From Nesterenkonia cremea (lineage in GTDB: Bacteria; Actinomycetota; Actinomycetes; Actinomycetales; Micrococcaceae), in contig NZ_BMIS01000003.1 in NCBI RefSeq assembly GCF_014642675.1, positions 1 to 64,000 on the forward strand: DNA of 64,000 bases. The letters are read 5' to 3'. The notes below the pieces were generated by a model. It worked only from the letters and a program-made list of their open reading frames with translations. It was not told the DNA's origin and did no database searches. Below, in pieces: positions 1-7,756 of the stretch (its first letter is position 1; each line of letters starts with the position of its first letter). The position numbers were made by a program, and so were the translations under genes.

Positions 1-111
1 AACACCACCCGGCTGCACGAGCACCTCGGTCAGCAGACACCTGCCGAGGTCGAAGACGCCTACTATGAACACCAGCGAGGGGAATCTCTTGCTACAGAAC
101 CCCGGAACTAA
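1..111 (+). pseudogene. IS3-family transposase (OrfB), C-terminal end only, cut by window edge
   Basis: The first 36 codons read NTTRLHEHLGQQTPAEVEDAYY... to a TAA at 109-111. This matches the C-terminal end of IS3-family OrfB integrases, where a residual 'R.H..LG..SP.E.E..Y' block follows the catalytic DDE core. The rest of the gene lies outside the window, so whether the element is intact cannot be judged. The bases after the stop, ending GGTTCA at 126, resemble an IS3-type right terminal inverted repeat. Confidence 0.72.
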
Positions 112-126
112 ATCCAGGACGGTTCA
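98..126 (+). mobile_element. Probable right end of the IS3-family element
   Basis: The sequence spanning the transposase stop and ending ...GACGGTTCA has the look of an IS3-family right terminal repeat; its reverse complement starts TGAACCGTCC. The left end is outside the window, so neither the inverted repeat pair nor the target duplication can be confirmed. Confidence 0.4.
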
Positions 127-250
127 GTAAGACGCAGTCCGTCTTTTGAAAACCCGGCAACTACATGTTCCGTCCCCATGTCAGAGCCTTGCCGTAAGGT
201 GGGCGACGAATCACCTACGCACCTTGTCCTCGAGTTTCATCCGAGGTCCC

Positions 251-1429
251 ATGAGCGTCTACTCCCAGGTCAGTGAAGGCATCCGTGTTCTGAGCCAGCG
301 GCTCCCGGACCTCTTGCAGGCCCGCATCGAGGAGATCGCTCCCTCCGTGCCGTGGACCGCTGTCCTGAAGGAAGTGGACGCGAAGAAGGGCCGCGTTCGG
401 CCACAGAGTGATGCCTACGCGGCCAATGACCTACAGGTGCAGCTGCGCATGCTCACAGAGCGCCTCGCCGGGCTCGGTTTTCCCTTTGACGACGAGTCCC
501 GGATCGTCTCCACGCTGGCGGCCGAGCTGCGCGGAGTTCGGAACCTCTGGGCCCACACCCATGAGTTCAACGCCCTGGAGGGATTCCGCGCCTCCGACTC
601 CAAGGTTCGTCTTCTGGAGCACTTCGGTGATCAGCACGGAGCGGTGAAGCTGGAGCGCCTGCGCAATAAGCTGCTGCCCAACCTGTTGGAAGAGCTTGAC
701 CTGGGCGACCGGTTGGAAGACCTCGGCCTGGCGCCGCGCACCGCGGCATCTTCTCTGAGCGCCCCGTCTGCCGAGACGCCGACTGAGGCGCCAGCGGATG
801 ACTCCCAGCGCCGGGTGGAAGCAGCGGCGACGCGCTCCACCGTCCAGCGGAATTACACCGAGACAGGCTCCACACAAGGGCTGCTCGGGCAGGACCGCGT
901 GCCGTTCGAAGCATGGATCCCCGCCCAGCTGGGCACACCAGACATGCTGGAGAGCTTCAAGCGTAAGCAGACCCGTGAGCTGGTGCAGGCTGCCGCGGAG
1001 GAGGCTATCGATGCTGAAGGACCGGTCCATGAGGACCGTCTGGTGAAGTTCATCCTCACCGCATTCGGGCGTAAGCGCGCCAGCAGCACCCTGGAGCAGC
1101 AGATCAAACGTCAGCTTCAGAACCTGGTGAAGTCCAACGGATGCCACCGTGACCAGGACAGCTTCTATTGGCCCGCTCACACGCACCCGCAGGAGTGGAT
1201 GGAGTTCCGTCCAAGCCCCGACACCCCGGCGCGGAAGTTCGAAGAGATCAGCGCCAAAGAGATGCGCAACGCGGCCCGTGAGATTCAGGAGTACACCGAA
1301 GAGGTTCTCTCTGAGACCGAGCTGAAGCGTGCGGTGGTCCGAGTGTTCGGCTTCAAGAAGATCATGCGCCGCTACGAGGCTCGGCTGAACCCCGCTGTCG
1401 CGGGGCTCTCCTCCCCTGCCATGCAGTGA
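251..1429 (+). CDS. HEPN (Swt1-like) + DUF3320 domain protein, putative defence-associated
   Basis: The protein has 392 residues. I start it at ATG 251, four bases after GAGG, rather than at an upstream in-frame ATG whose extra 35 residues look non-coding. Residues about 1-140 resemble the Swt1-type HEPN domain and carry RNLWAH at 97-102, the R-x4-H motif that forms the active site in HEPN ribonucleases. Residues about 165-215 are a Ser/Ala/Glu-rich linker. From about 245 to 380 the pattern (EGPVHEDRLVKFI..AFG, then FYWP, then a W..FR.SP stretch and a final helical block with R.FG.K) resembles DUF3320, normally the C-terminal module of very large HEPN/DUF4011/helicase/Vsr-nuclease proteins. 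Here the two end modules are joined with no helicase or nuclease between them. It lies 125 bp from an IS3 end. Domain calls are by eye; RNase activity is inference. Confidence 0.65.
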   Translation: MSVYSQVSEGIRVLSQRLPDLLQARIEEIAPSVPWTAVLKEVDAKKGRVRPQSDAYAANDLQVQLRMLTERLAGLGFPFDDESRIVSTLAAELRGVRNLWAHTHEFNALEGFRASDSKVRLLEHFGDQHGAVKLERLRNKLLPNLLEELDLGDRLEDLGLAPRTAASSLSAPSAETPTEAPADDSQRRVEAAATRSTVQRNYTETGSTQGLLGQDRVPFEAWIPAQLGTPDMLESFKRKQTRELVQAAAEEAIDAEGPVHEDRLVKFILTAFGRKRASSTLEQQIKRQLQNLVKSNGCHRDQDSFYWPAHTHPQEWMEFRPSPDTPARKFEEISAKEMRNAAREIQEYTEEVLSETELKRAVVRVFGFKKIMRRYEARLNPAVAGLSSPAMQ

Positions 1430-1520
1430 CCTCTCCGGGGCGCAGTAACCCTGTCACGGGTCCGTGTCCCCGCCTGGCCCTAACGTCATTCTGCTCGCAC
1501 CCAAACACGAGGGGGAACCC

Positions 1521-1820
1521 ATGCGGGGCATGCGGGGCAAGAACCAACCACCGGACCTGGACTTCGCTGCATCGCCCCAGCAGCTCCGCTACGACATCCA
1601 AGCGCGTAGAGCGATCAAGGAAGGCACGGTGATGCGCTTCCAGGCGCAGTACCAGCCTGAGGGCACCGTCTACACCTACGCCGCCGTCTTCGTCTGCGGC
1701 GTTTGGCACCTCACCGGACGCTCAAGCGGCACGCTGACGCACGACCAGATGCTTAGTAAGCTCACCAGCGACGCAGTGCTCAACGCCCATGTAGCCACGG
1801 CCTTCGAACAGGTGGCCTGA
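1521..1820 (+). CDS. Small hypothetical protein
   Basis: The protein has 99 residues. ATG 1521 follows a strong purine-rich site (GAGGGGGAA at about 1509-1517), which favours it over an upstream in-frame start at 1464. I recognise no family. It has a basic N-terminus, a central beta-rich stretch (residues about 36-65, FQAQYQPEGTVYTYAAVF) and a short helical C-terminus, with no membrane segment or signal peptide. It follows the HEPN-DUF3320 gene by about 90 bp on the same strand and may belong to the same accessory patch. The strand and ribosome site support a real gene; function is unknown. Confidence 0.55.
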   Translation: MRGMRGKNQPPDLDFAASPQQLRYDIQARRAIKEGTVMRFQAQYQPEGTVYTYAAVFVCGVWHLTGRSSGTLTHDQMLSKLTSDAVLNAHVATAFEQVA

Positions 1821-1852
1821 GGCGTAGGGGCGGGGCTTCCCTCCCCTACGCC
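1821..1852. terminator. Bidirectional hairpin terminator between converging genes
   Basis: GGCGTAGGGG at 1821-1830 pairs perfectly with CCCCTACGCC at 1843-1852 around a 12-nt loop. It starts right after the stop of the small + gene and covers the stop codon of the minus-strand PPK2 gene, so it can serve both. There is no long T-run on either side. Confidence 0.7.
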
Positions 1853-2904
1853 TCCTTCAACCTCTTCCGTGCCTGATCTACGTCGTAGCTCGCCGCGGGC
1901 CAGTGCAGGTTCAGGTCAGCCAGAGCGGCGATGAGCAGCTCCTGGACCGCCAGACGTGAGTACCACTTACGGTCCGCGCCGATAACGTGCCAGGGCGCGT
2001 AGTCGGCGTCGGTGGCTTCCAGCAGGCCGTTGTAGATGGTCTGGTAGGTCCCGAACTCCTCGCGAGCGTCCACGTCCGAGGGGTCGAACTTCCAGTGCTT
2101 CTCCTCGCGGTCCAGCCGCGAGAGCAGCCGCTCCAGCTGCTCCTCCGGGGAGATGTGCAGCATCACCTTGATGATCACAAAGCCACGGCGGACCAGCTCG
2201 CGCTCGAAGATCTGCAAAGACTCCACCCGGTCAGCCAGCTTCTGCTCGCTCAGGCTGCCCTGCACCGTGGGAACCAACACATCCTCATAATGGGACCGAT
2301 CGAAGACGCCCACATGCCCAGGCTGAGGCAGCCGGCGGATGATGCGCTGCAGGTAGTGCTCGCGGGCCTCCTCCCGGGTGGGCTTGCCGAAAGCGGCAAC
2401 GTCCACACCCAGCGGGTCCATCGCACCCACCACAGACTTCACCATGCCGCCCTTGCCGGAGGCATCCATCCCCTGCAGCACCAGCAACAACCGCGGCCCA
2501 CGCTCCAGCTTCTGCAGAGCTTCCTCCACCGCCGGGGAGAACAGCTCCTTGCGCCGCTGGGTCTCCGTAGGAGTGCGCCGCGGAGCCCGGGCAGTCAGCG
2601 CCTTATCGACGTCCCGCTGCTCCTGATCCGGAGCAGCCTGCACATGGGCCCACATCAGCTCCTGCAGATCGGCCAGCGTCTCCGCACGCTGGTCCAAGAT
2701 CTTCTGACCATCGGCCTTCTTGCCCTCGAACCCGGCGCGGCGCCTGGTGGGAACCTCACCCAGATCCAACGGCTGATCGTACTGGCTGACCCGCCACAGA
2801 CTGCGCGGGTCGGCGTCGAAGGGGTTGTTCTTATTCGCCTTGGGCCCCCGCACACCGGTGAGCGTCACATCCAGCGGGGCAGGCACGGAGTGTTCCTGAG
2901 ACAT
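1846..2904 (-). CDS. Polyphosphate kinase 2 family protein
   Basis: The protein has 352 residues. PPK2 enzymes transfer phosphate between polyphosphate and nucleotides in the cytoplasm. The P-loop GMDASGKGG is at about residues 145-153, followed by the Walker-B/lid region FDRSHYEDVLV and the HWKFDPSD stretch typical of the family. About 90 residues precede the kinase core, longer than in many PPK2 proteins. The start at 2904 is chosen because GAAGGAG lies 8 nt upstream; an in-frame ATG at 2925 lies ahead of that site. Whether it makes ATP/GTP or phosphorylates AMP/ADP cannot be told from this reading. It converges with the small gene on its 3' side and diverges from the tspO-like gene on its 5' side. 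Confidence 0.9.
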   Translation of the reverse strand: MSQEHSVPAPLDVTLTGVRGPKANKNNPFDADPRSLWRVSQYDQPLDLGEVPTRRRAGFEGKKADGQKILDQRAETLADLQELMWAHVQAAPDQEQRDVDKALTARAPRRTPTETQRRKELFSPAVEEALQKLERGPRLLLVLQGMDASGKGGMVKSVVGAMDPLGVDVAAFGKPTREEAREHYLQRIIRRLPQPGHVGVFDRSHYEDVLVPTVQGSLSEQKLADRVESLQIFERELVRRGFVIIKVMLHISPEEQLERLLSRLDREEKHWKFDPSDVDAREEFGTYQTIYNGLLEATDADYAPWHVIGADRKWYSRLAVQELLIAALADLNLHWPAASYDVDQARKRLKEA

Positions 2905-3014
2905 CTGAAGGGCTCCTTCGCTCATAGGCTGCGCCGGATGTGTCCATGTTTATCAGACCAGCAGCCGGCCATCCCTCGGCACGGCGCTGACCAGGCGCTA
3001 CGGTGGGGATCACC

Positions 3015-3021
3015 AAGGAGG
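3015..3021 (+). promoter_or_regulatory. Ribosome binding site that sets the TspO start
   Basis: AAGGAGG lies 5 nt before ATG 3027. An in-frame GTG at 3003 lies upstream of this site and is therefore unlikely to be the start. Confidence 0.75.
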
Positions 3022-3026
3022 TCGAT

Positions 3027-3626
3027 ATGCAGGAAGCCGACAGCACCAACCGCCCGACGACGGCCCCATCCACGACGACTCAGCCACCTACATCTCGGTC
3101 CGCAGCGCGCCGCTCCACCGCTTCCCAGCGTGACTCCCCGTGGGTGCAGGGCATCGTCCTGGCCCTCATGGTGGCCATCCCACTGACCATCAGCTTCCTG
3201 GGCAGCCAGGCCACCCAGCCGCACACCGACGGCTGGTACGAACAGGCCGACACAGCACCTTGGAACCCGCCGGACTGGCTGTTCGGGCCGGTGTGGACCG
3301 TCCTCTACATCGGGATGGGCCTCGCCGCCTGGCTGGTCTGGCGGGAACGCCACCGGGCCCGCGTGACCACGCCCCTGGTGCTCTACTTCGTCCAACTGGC
3401 CTTCAACGGCGTCTGGACGCCCCTGTTCTTCGCCGGCTATCCCAGCTGGGGCGGCGCCGCCCTCTGGGCAGCGCTGGGCGTGATCATCACACTGATCATC
3501 CTGGTGATCCTGACCGCACGCGCCTTCTGGCCCATCAGCCGGACAGCAGCAGTCATCCTGCTCCCCTACCTGGCGTGGATCCTCTACGCGTCCACGCTGA
3601 ACGCCTACATCGCGGTGGCCAACTGA
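3027..3626 (+). CDS. TspO/MBR family membrane protein
   Basis: The protein has 199 residues. TspO proteins are five-helix membrane proteins that bind tetrapyrroles and cholesterol-like ligands; bacterial members are tied to porphyrin and stress responses. Residues 1-42 are a hydrophilic Thr/Ser/Pro-rich tail, followed by five hydrophobic segments. Family hallmarks visible are WNPPDWLFGPVWT..Y in the loop after the first helix, NGVWTPLFF in the middle, and a final W.LYASTLN.YIA..N. The N-terminal tail is longer than in the roughly 160-residue standard TspO. It diverges from the PPK2 gene and converges with the epimerase gene. Confidence 0.92.
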   Translation: MQEADSTNRPTTAPSTTTQPPTSRSAARRSTASQRDSPWVQGIVLALMVAIPLTISFLGSQATQPHTDGWYEQADTAPWNPPDWLFGPVWTVLYIGMGLAAWLVWRERHRARVTTPLVLYFVQLAFNGVWTPLFFAGYPSWGGAALWAALGVIITLIILVILTARAFWPISRTAAVILLPYLAWILYASTLNAYIAVAN

Positions 3627-3689
3627 GCCGACCACCCCGCCGGGCCCCTGAGCCTCAGTGTGCCGCGGCCGGTGCCTGGCCTGCCCGGT

Positions 3690-5246
3690 TCACCTCCCGA
3701 GGACGTGGCGCAGCGCGGCTGCCAACGTGGTGTGGCGGAATCCGAAACCGCTGCTGCGGGCATGCTCGGCGCTGGCGCGCTGATCCGCCATAGCCAACTC
3801 TCTGGCACCCTGCCGGCCGAGCAGCAGTGCGGGGCCGAAGCCAGGCACGGGGATGGCCGAGGGCCGGTGCAGAACATCGCCCAGCGTCTTGGCGTACTCG
3901 CCGGCGGTCACCGGTTCAGGCGCCACCCCGTTGATCGGTCCCTCCACCGATGGCTCCAGGGCCGCGTGGACGATCAGCGATGCGATGTCATCGATGCTGA
4001 TCCAGCTCTGCCACTGGTCACCACCGAGCGGGCCGCCCATCCCGACGGCGAACAGAGGCAGCATCTGCTGCAGAACCCCTCCGGCCGGCGACTGCACGAT
4101 GCCGGTGCGGACCGTGGCCACGCGCACTCCGGCCCGGTGCGCCGGGGCTGTGGCCTGCTCCCATTCCCAGCAGACATCGGCCAGAAAGTCGGTGCCTGCG
4201 GGCAGGTCTTCTGTCAGCAGCTGTTGCTGATGAGTCCGGTCCGCCGGCCTGGCACCGTAGAACCCTACCGCTGACCCGCTGACCAGCACTCGCCCGCGGC
4301 TGTCCCGGGATTCAGCATGCGCCAGTGCCCGTGCGATGAGATCCGTGCCCTGGACCCGGGAGGCTCTCACCTTCTGCTTGTGCTTCTCGGTGAACCGTCC
4401 CGCCAGCGGATGACCGGCCAGATGGATGACGGCGTCCACGTCGGCGAACTCGTCAGGATCCAGCTCCTGCGCGGCCGGGTCCCACACGATGACGCGCTGG
4501 CCCTCCTGCGCGCCTGCAGAGGACTGCGCGCCTGCAGAGGACTGCGCGCCTGCAGAGGAGCGGCGGACCATCGGGCGGACCTCGATCCCAGCGCCACCCA
4601 GCAGCGCACATACCTGCCTGCCGACCAGCCCTGAGGCGCCGCTGACCGCCACCACGTGCACCGGCGGCACCGGCGGCGCACCGGCAGATGAGCCGGATGA
4701 GGCCAGTGTGCCGTGGCTCTGATGGAAGGCCAGCTCTGCCACGGTCTGGCGTGCACGGTAGTCGAAGATCCGGCGCAGCTCGGCCTCAAACCGCGAGGTC
4801 ACCGCCGCTGAGACTGCTGACGGCGTCCGCCGCGGCAGCGGAAGCTCATAATGGACCTGCTCGGACAGCAGCGTCCCATCGCCCTCATCGGAGAACTGGC
4901 GTTCGTGGAACCACTGGGCGGCCGGCCCCGAGACCATATCGTCGGCGAAGCCCCGCCCGGGCGAGAAGTCCGTATGCCGGGCATGCCAGGTCAGTTGGGT
5001 GCGCAGCGGCAGCCTGAGCTGTGATCCGATGAGCCCCGAAAGCGCCGTCAGGCTGGTCCCCCAGATCCCTGGCAGGTTGATCCCCAGTGCGGACCGGGAA
5101 TCCTCCTGAAGGCCGTCAGAGGGCTCCTGCTTCACCTCTCCGGCGAACGGCGGATGCAGCCGGACCAGCGCTCCGGGGCGGGAGTACCAGGCGAAGACAT
5201 CCTCGCGGGAGAACGGGAGGTGGGATTGGTGCTCGAAGACCGGCAT
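3690..5246 (-). CDS. SRPBCC domain + TIGR01777-type NAD-dependent epimerase
   Basis: The protein has 518 residues. Residues about 1-165 look like a polyketide-cyclase/SRPBCC lipid-binding domain, and the rest is an extended short-chain dehydrogenase with the nucleotide motif VSGASGLVG and a VSGSAVGFYG stretch. This two-part layout is known for TIGR01777 (YfcH-like) proteins in actinobacteria; the substrate is unknown. The start at 5246 follows CAGGAG by 6 nt; an ATG at 5279 has no such site. An 18-bp unit repeated three times (4507-4560) encodes (SSAGAQ)3 between the cofactor motif and the next strand, an unusual insertion. Confidence 0.85.
   Translation of the reverse strand: MPVFEHQSHLPFSREDVFAWYSRPGALVRLHPPFAGEVKQEPSDGLQEDSRSALGINLPGIWGTSLTALSGLIGSQLRLPLRTQLTWHARHTDFSPGRGFADDMVSGPAAQWFHERQFSDEGDGTLLSEQVHYELPLPRRTPSAVSAAVTSRFEAELRRIFDYRARQTVAELAFHQSHGTLASSGSSAGAPPVPPVHVVAVSGASGLVGRQVCALLGGAGIEVRPMVRRSSAGAQSSAGAQSSAGAQEGQRVIVWDPAAQELDPDEFADVDAVIHLAGHPLAGRFTEKHKQKVRASRVQGTDLIARALAHAESRDSRGRVLVSGSAVGFYGARPADRTHQQQLLTEDLPAGTDFLADVCWEWEQATAPAHRAGVRVATVRTGIVQSPAGGVLQQMLPLFAVGMGGPLGGDQWQSWISIDDIASLIVHAALEPSVEGPINGVAPEPVTAGEYAKTLGDVLHRPSAIPVPGFGPALLLGRQGARELAMADQRASAEHARSSGFGFRHTTLAAALRHVLGR
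4507..4560 (-). repeat. 18-bp x3 in-frame tandem repeat, (SSAGAQ)3 linker
   Basis: The 18-bp unit TGCGCGCCTGCAGAGGAC (+ strand) occurs three times in a row with only the last base of the third copy changed. It keeps the frame and adds a Ser/Ala/Gly/Gln linker to the epimerase. Near-identity of the units suggests recent expansion by slippage. Confidence 0.95.
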
Positions 5247-5342
5247 GAGAGACTCCTGATCCTTTCCCGGCAGGCCCACGGCCTTTCGGCCGCCTCGTCT
5301 CCTGAGTCTAGGTGACCGGCGGGCTCAGCGGAGAAGATCCTG

Positions 5343-5978
5343 CTAACGGACCGGTCCGGGCCGGAGCACGGCCAGAGGCACGCGCCAACGGAACTTCAGC
5401 GCCAGGAACCTGATCACGAATATTCCAGCCGCAATGCCCACCGCGGCGAAGGCGTTGAAGATGCCGAGCTCCAATGCTGTCGTGGTCGCGGCCGCGCCCA
5501 GGAAGGCTGGTGCCGCGTAGACGCCGTCGGGATTGAAGATCTGCGGGACCTCGTTGGCCACCACATCACGCAGCGCACCGCCACCCACCGCAGTGGTCAC
5601 GCCCAACAGCACGCAGGCCACCGGGTTCAGCCCCGCCTCATAAGCGATGAAGGAACCCATCACGCAGAACAGGGACAGCCCCACCGCGTCGAAGGCCAGC
5701 AGGGTCCGGCGCAGCCTGTCCTCCCGGATCAGCCGCACGAAGACCACCAGCACGGCCAGCGCCACCGGGATCAGATACAGCGGGGCGCCGAACGCGGTGG
5801 GAACACCCTGGGCAAGCATCACGTCACGGATCACACCGCCGCCCAGACCGGCCAGGCTGGCCAACAGCAGGGACCCGACGATGTCGAAGCCCTTCTTCAC
5901 CGCCAGCAGCGCCCCGGAGACCGCAAAGGCGAAGGTCCCCACCAGCTCCAGGGCGAGCACCATCGTCTCAACTGACAC
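5343..5978 (-). CDS. TRIC-like (UPF0126) cation channel membrane protein
   Basis: The protein has 211 residues and about seven hydrophobic segments arranged as two related halves, each with a glycine-rich turn followed by RDV (GLGGGVIRDVM in the first half, AVGGGALRDVV in the second), and DAVGLSLFCVMGSFIA in the middle. This is the pattern of YicG/YadS proteins, prokaryotic members of the trimeric intracellular cation (TRIC) channel family. It is in the same direction as the epimerase gene about 95 bp downstream. The 80-bp gap upstream is shared with the divergent FAD oxidoreductase. Confidence 0.9.
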   Translation of the reverse strand: MSVETMVLALELVGTFAFAVSGALLAVKKGFDIVGSLLLASLAGLGGGVIRDVMLAQGVPTAFGAPLYLIPVALAVLVVFVRLIREDRLRRTLLAFDAVGLSLFCVMGSFIAYEAGLNPVACVLLGVTTAVGGGALRDVVANEVPQIFNPDGVYAAPAFLGAAATTTALELGIFNAFAAVGIAAGIFVIRFLALKFRWRVPLAVLRPGPVR

Positions 5979-6058
5979 GAGTAAGACCCCTCACAGCTCA
6001 CAGCAGATACACGGACGCTCTATTGTAAGAGGAGGCGCACCCGAGAGAAGGACCCGCT

Positions 6059-7633
6059 ATGCGTTCCCTCTGGCTCGACACACACCCGATCACCCTGCCC
6101 ACCTCAGCCCAGGCCCAGCCTGAGCACCTCTCCCCCGGCACCCACTACGACGCCGTCATCGCCGGCGCCGGCATCACGGGACTCACCACCGCGGTGCTGC
6201 TGGCCCGCGCCGGCAAGTCCGTAGCCGTCCTGGAAGCCCGCAGCATCGGCGCGGCGGCCACCGGCAACACCACGGCGAAGGTCTCCCTGCTGCAGGGCAC
6301 AGTGCTCTCCGGCATCCGCCGCCACCAGGGCGATGACACGCTGCAGGCCTATGTGGACGGCAACCGCGAGGCCCAGGCCTGGCTGCTGCACTACCTGGAC
6401 CACCGCGGCGTGGACTGTCAGCGCCGCACCGCCTACACCTACGCCACCACGGAAGAGGGCCGCTCCGCGCTGGAGGAGGAGCTGCAGGCCTGCCGAGCCG
6501 CCGGCGTCGAGGCTCAGTGGACGGAGGAGACGGAACTCCCCTTCCCCGTCACCGGGGCGCTGAAACTCGACAATCAGGCTCAGATCCACCCGATGGCGCT
6601 GCTGCAGGCCCTGGTCGACGAGCTCTACGAACGCGGCGGTGTGGTCCTGGAAGGCATCCGGGTCACCGGCGCCGCCGACACCGACCGCAGCGATGTCCCG
6701 CTCACTGTTGACACCACGGCAGGCACGCTGACTGCCGATCAGCTCATCCTCGCCACCGGGGCGCCCATCATGGACCGCGGCGGCCACTTCGCCAAGCTCA
6801 CAGCCCACCGCTCCTATGCGCTGAGCTTCCGGCTTCCGGTGGAGTCCAGAGGACAGAGCCCGAAGGGCATGTATCTGAGCGCCGACTCCCCCAGCCGCAC
6901 CACCCGTACCGTCCCGATGCCGGAGGGCACCGACGCCGGCGAGGAGCTGCTGATCGTCGGCGGCAGCGACCATGTGGTGGGCCGCGCCCAGTCCCAGGGC
7001 TATGCCTGCCACCAGGCAGCCATCGACGAACTGGAGGCCTGGACCCAGGAGCACTTCCCCCGCGCCGAACGCACCCACTCCTGGGCCGCCCAGGACTACT
7101 GCGCCGCCACCTCCGTGCCCTATATCGGCGCGCTGCCCCGCGGCGGCGGAGATATCTACGTGGCCACCGGGTTCAACAAATGGGGCATGACCAACGGCGT
7201 GGCCGCGGCCCTGGCCCTCGCCTCGGAGATCCTCCACCACGACCTCGGCAGCGGCGGCACCATGCACTGGGCCCAGACCCTGATGAACACCTCGCTCACA
7301 GGCCCCACACTGCTCACTGGGGTGAAGGACAACCTGCAGGTCGGGGCACATATGCTCAGCGACTGGACTCAGGCCGCGCTGCGCAGCCTGTCGGAGGAGG
7401 CTCCCGCCGAGGGTCAGGGCGTGGTGGGGCGCCGCGACGGCCGGCCCGTGGCCGTCTCCACCGTGGACGGGCAGACCTGCGAGCTCTCCGCGGTCTGCCC
7501 ACATATGGGTGGGATCCTCACCTGGAACGACGCCGAACGTTCCTGGGACTGCCCGCTGCACGCCTCCCGCTTCAGCCACGACGGCACGCTGTTGGAAGGC
7601 CCGGCGGTGAAGGACCTGAAGCCACCGCGCTGA
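6059..7633 (+). CDS. FAD-dependent oxidoreductase fused to a Rieske [2Fe-2S] domain
   Basis: The protein has 524 residues. The N-terminal FAD domain (DAAO-like) opens with DAVIAGAGITGLTTA at about residues 31-45, the dinucleotide-binding glycine motif, followed by an acidic LEAR end of the second strand. The C-terminal 100 residues form a Rieske domain with CPHMGG and CPLHASRF, giving the two Cys and two His ligands of a [2Fe-2S] cluster. Such fusions are widespread in bacteria, but substrates are mostly unknown. GAGAAGGA precedes ATG 6059 by a normal distance. The gene stands alone between the divergent TRIC gene and a strong terminator. Confidence 0.9.
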   Translation: MRSLWLDTHPITLPTSAQAQPEHLSPGTHYDAVIAGAGITGLTTAVLLARAGKSVAVLEARSIGAAATGNTTAKVSLLQGTVLSGIRRHQGDDTLQAYVDGNREAQAWLLHYLDHRGVDCQRRTAYTYATTEEGRSALEEELQACRAAGVEAQWTEETELPFPVTGALKLDNQAQIHPMALLQALVDELYERGGVVLEGIRVTGAADTDRSDVPLTVDTTAGTLTADQLILATGAPIMDRGGHFAKLTAHRSYALSFRLPVESRGQSPKGMYLSADSPSRTTRTVPMPEGTDAGEELLIVGGSDHVVGRAQSQGYACHQAAIDELEAWTQEHFPRAERTHSWAAQDYCAATSVPYIGALPRGGGDIYVATGFNKWGMTNGVAAALALASEILHHDLGSGGTMHWAQTLMNTSLTGPTLLTGVKDNLQVGAHMLSDWTQAALRSLSEEAPAEGQGVVGRRDGRPVAVSTVDGQTCELSAVCPHMGGILTWNDAERSWDCPLHASRFSHDGTLLEGPAVKDLKPPR

Positions 7634-7680
7634 GGCTGAGCCGTTCAGCACACGCCGCAGCACAGCACCCAGCACTCCCG

Positions 7681-7732
7681 AGACAGAGAAGACCCCCGTC
7701 ACCGTCGTACGGTGCGGGGGTCTTCTCTGTCT
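7681..7732. terminator. Strong bidirectional terminator between the FAD/Rieske gene and pnp
   Basis: An 18-bp perfect stem (AGACAGAGAAGACCCCCG at 7681-7698 with 7715-7732) encloses a second 6-bp stem (CACCGT 7700-7705 / ACGGTG 7709-7714). It sits between two converging genes. Confidence 0.92.
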
Positions 7733-7756
7733 GAAGAGACTCAGCTCATCGCTGGA

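Noticed and set aside
129..147. AAGACG-CAGTC-CGTCTTTT hairpin after the IS end
   Set aside because: Only a 6-bp stem and four T bases; too weak to call a terminator with confidence.
4507..4560. Three short tandem repeats considered as CRISPR-like
   Set aside because: There are no spacers, and the units are contiguous and in frame within a coding sequence.
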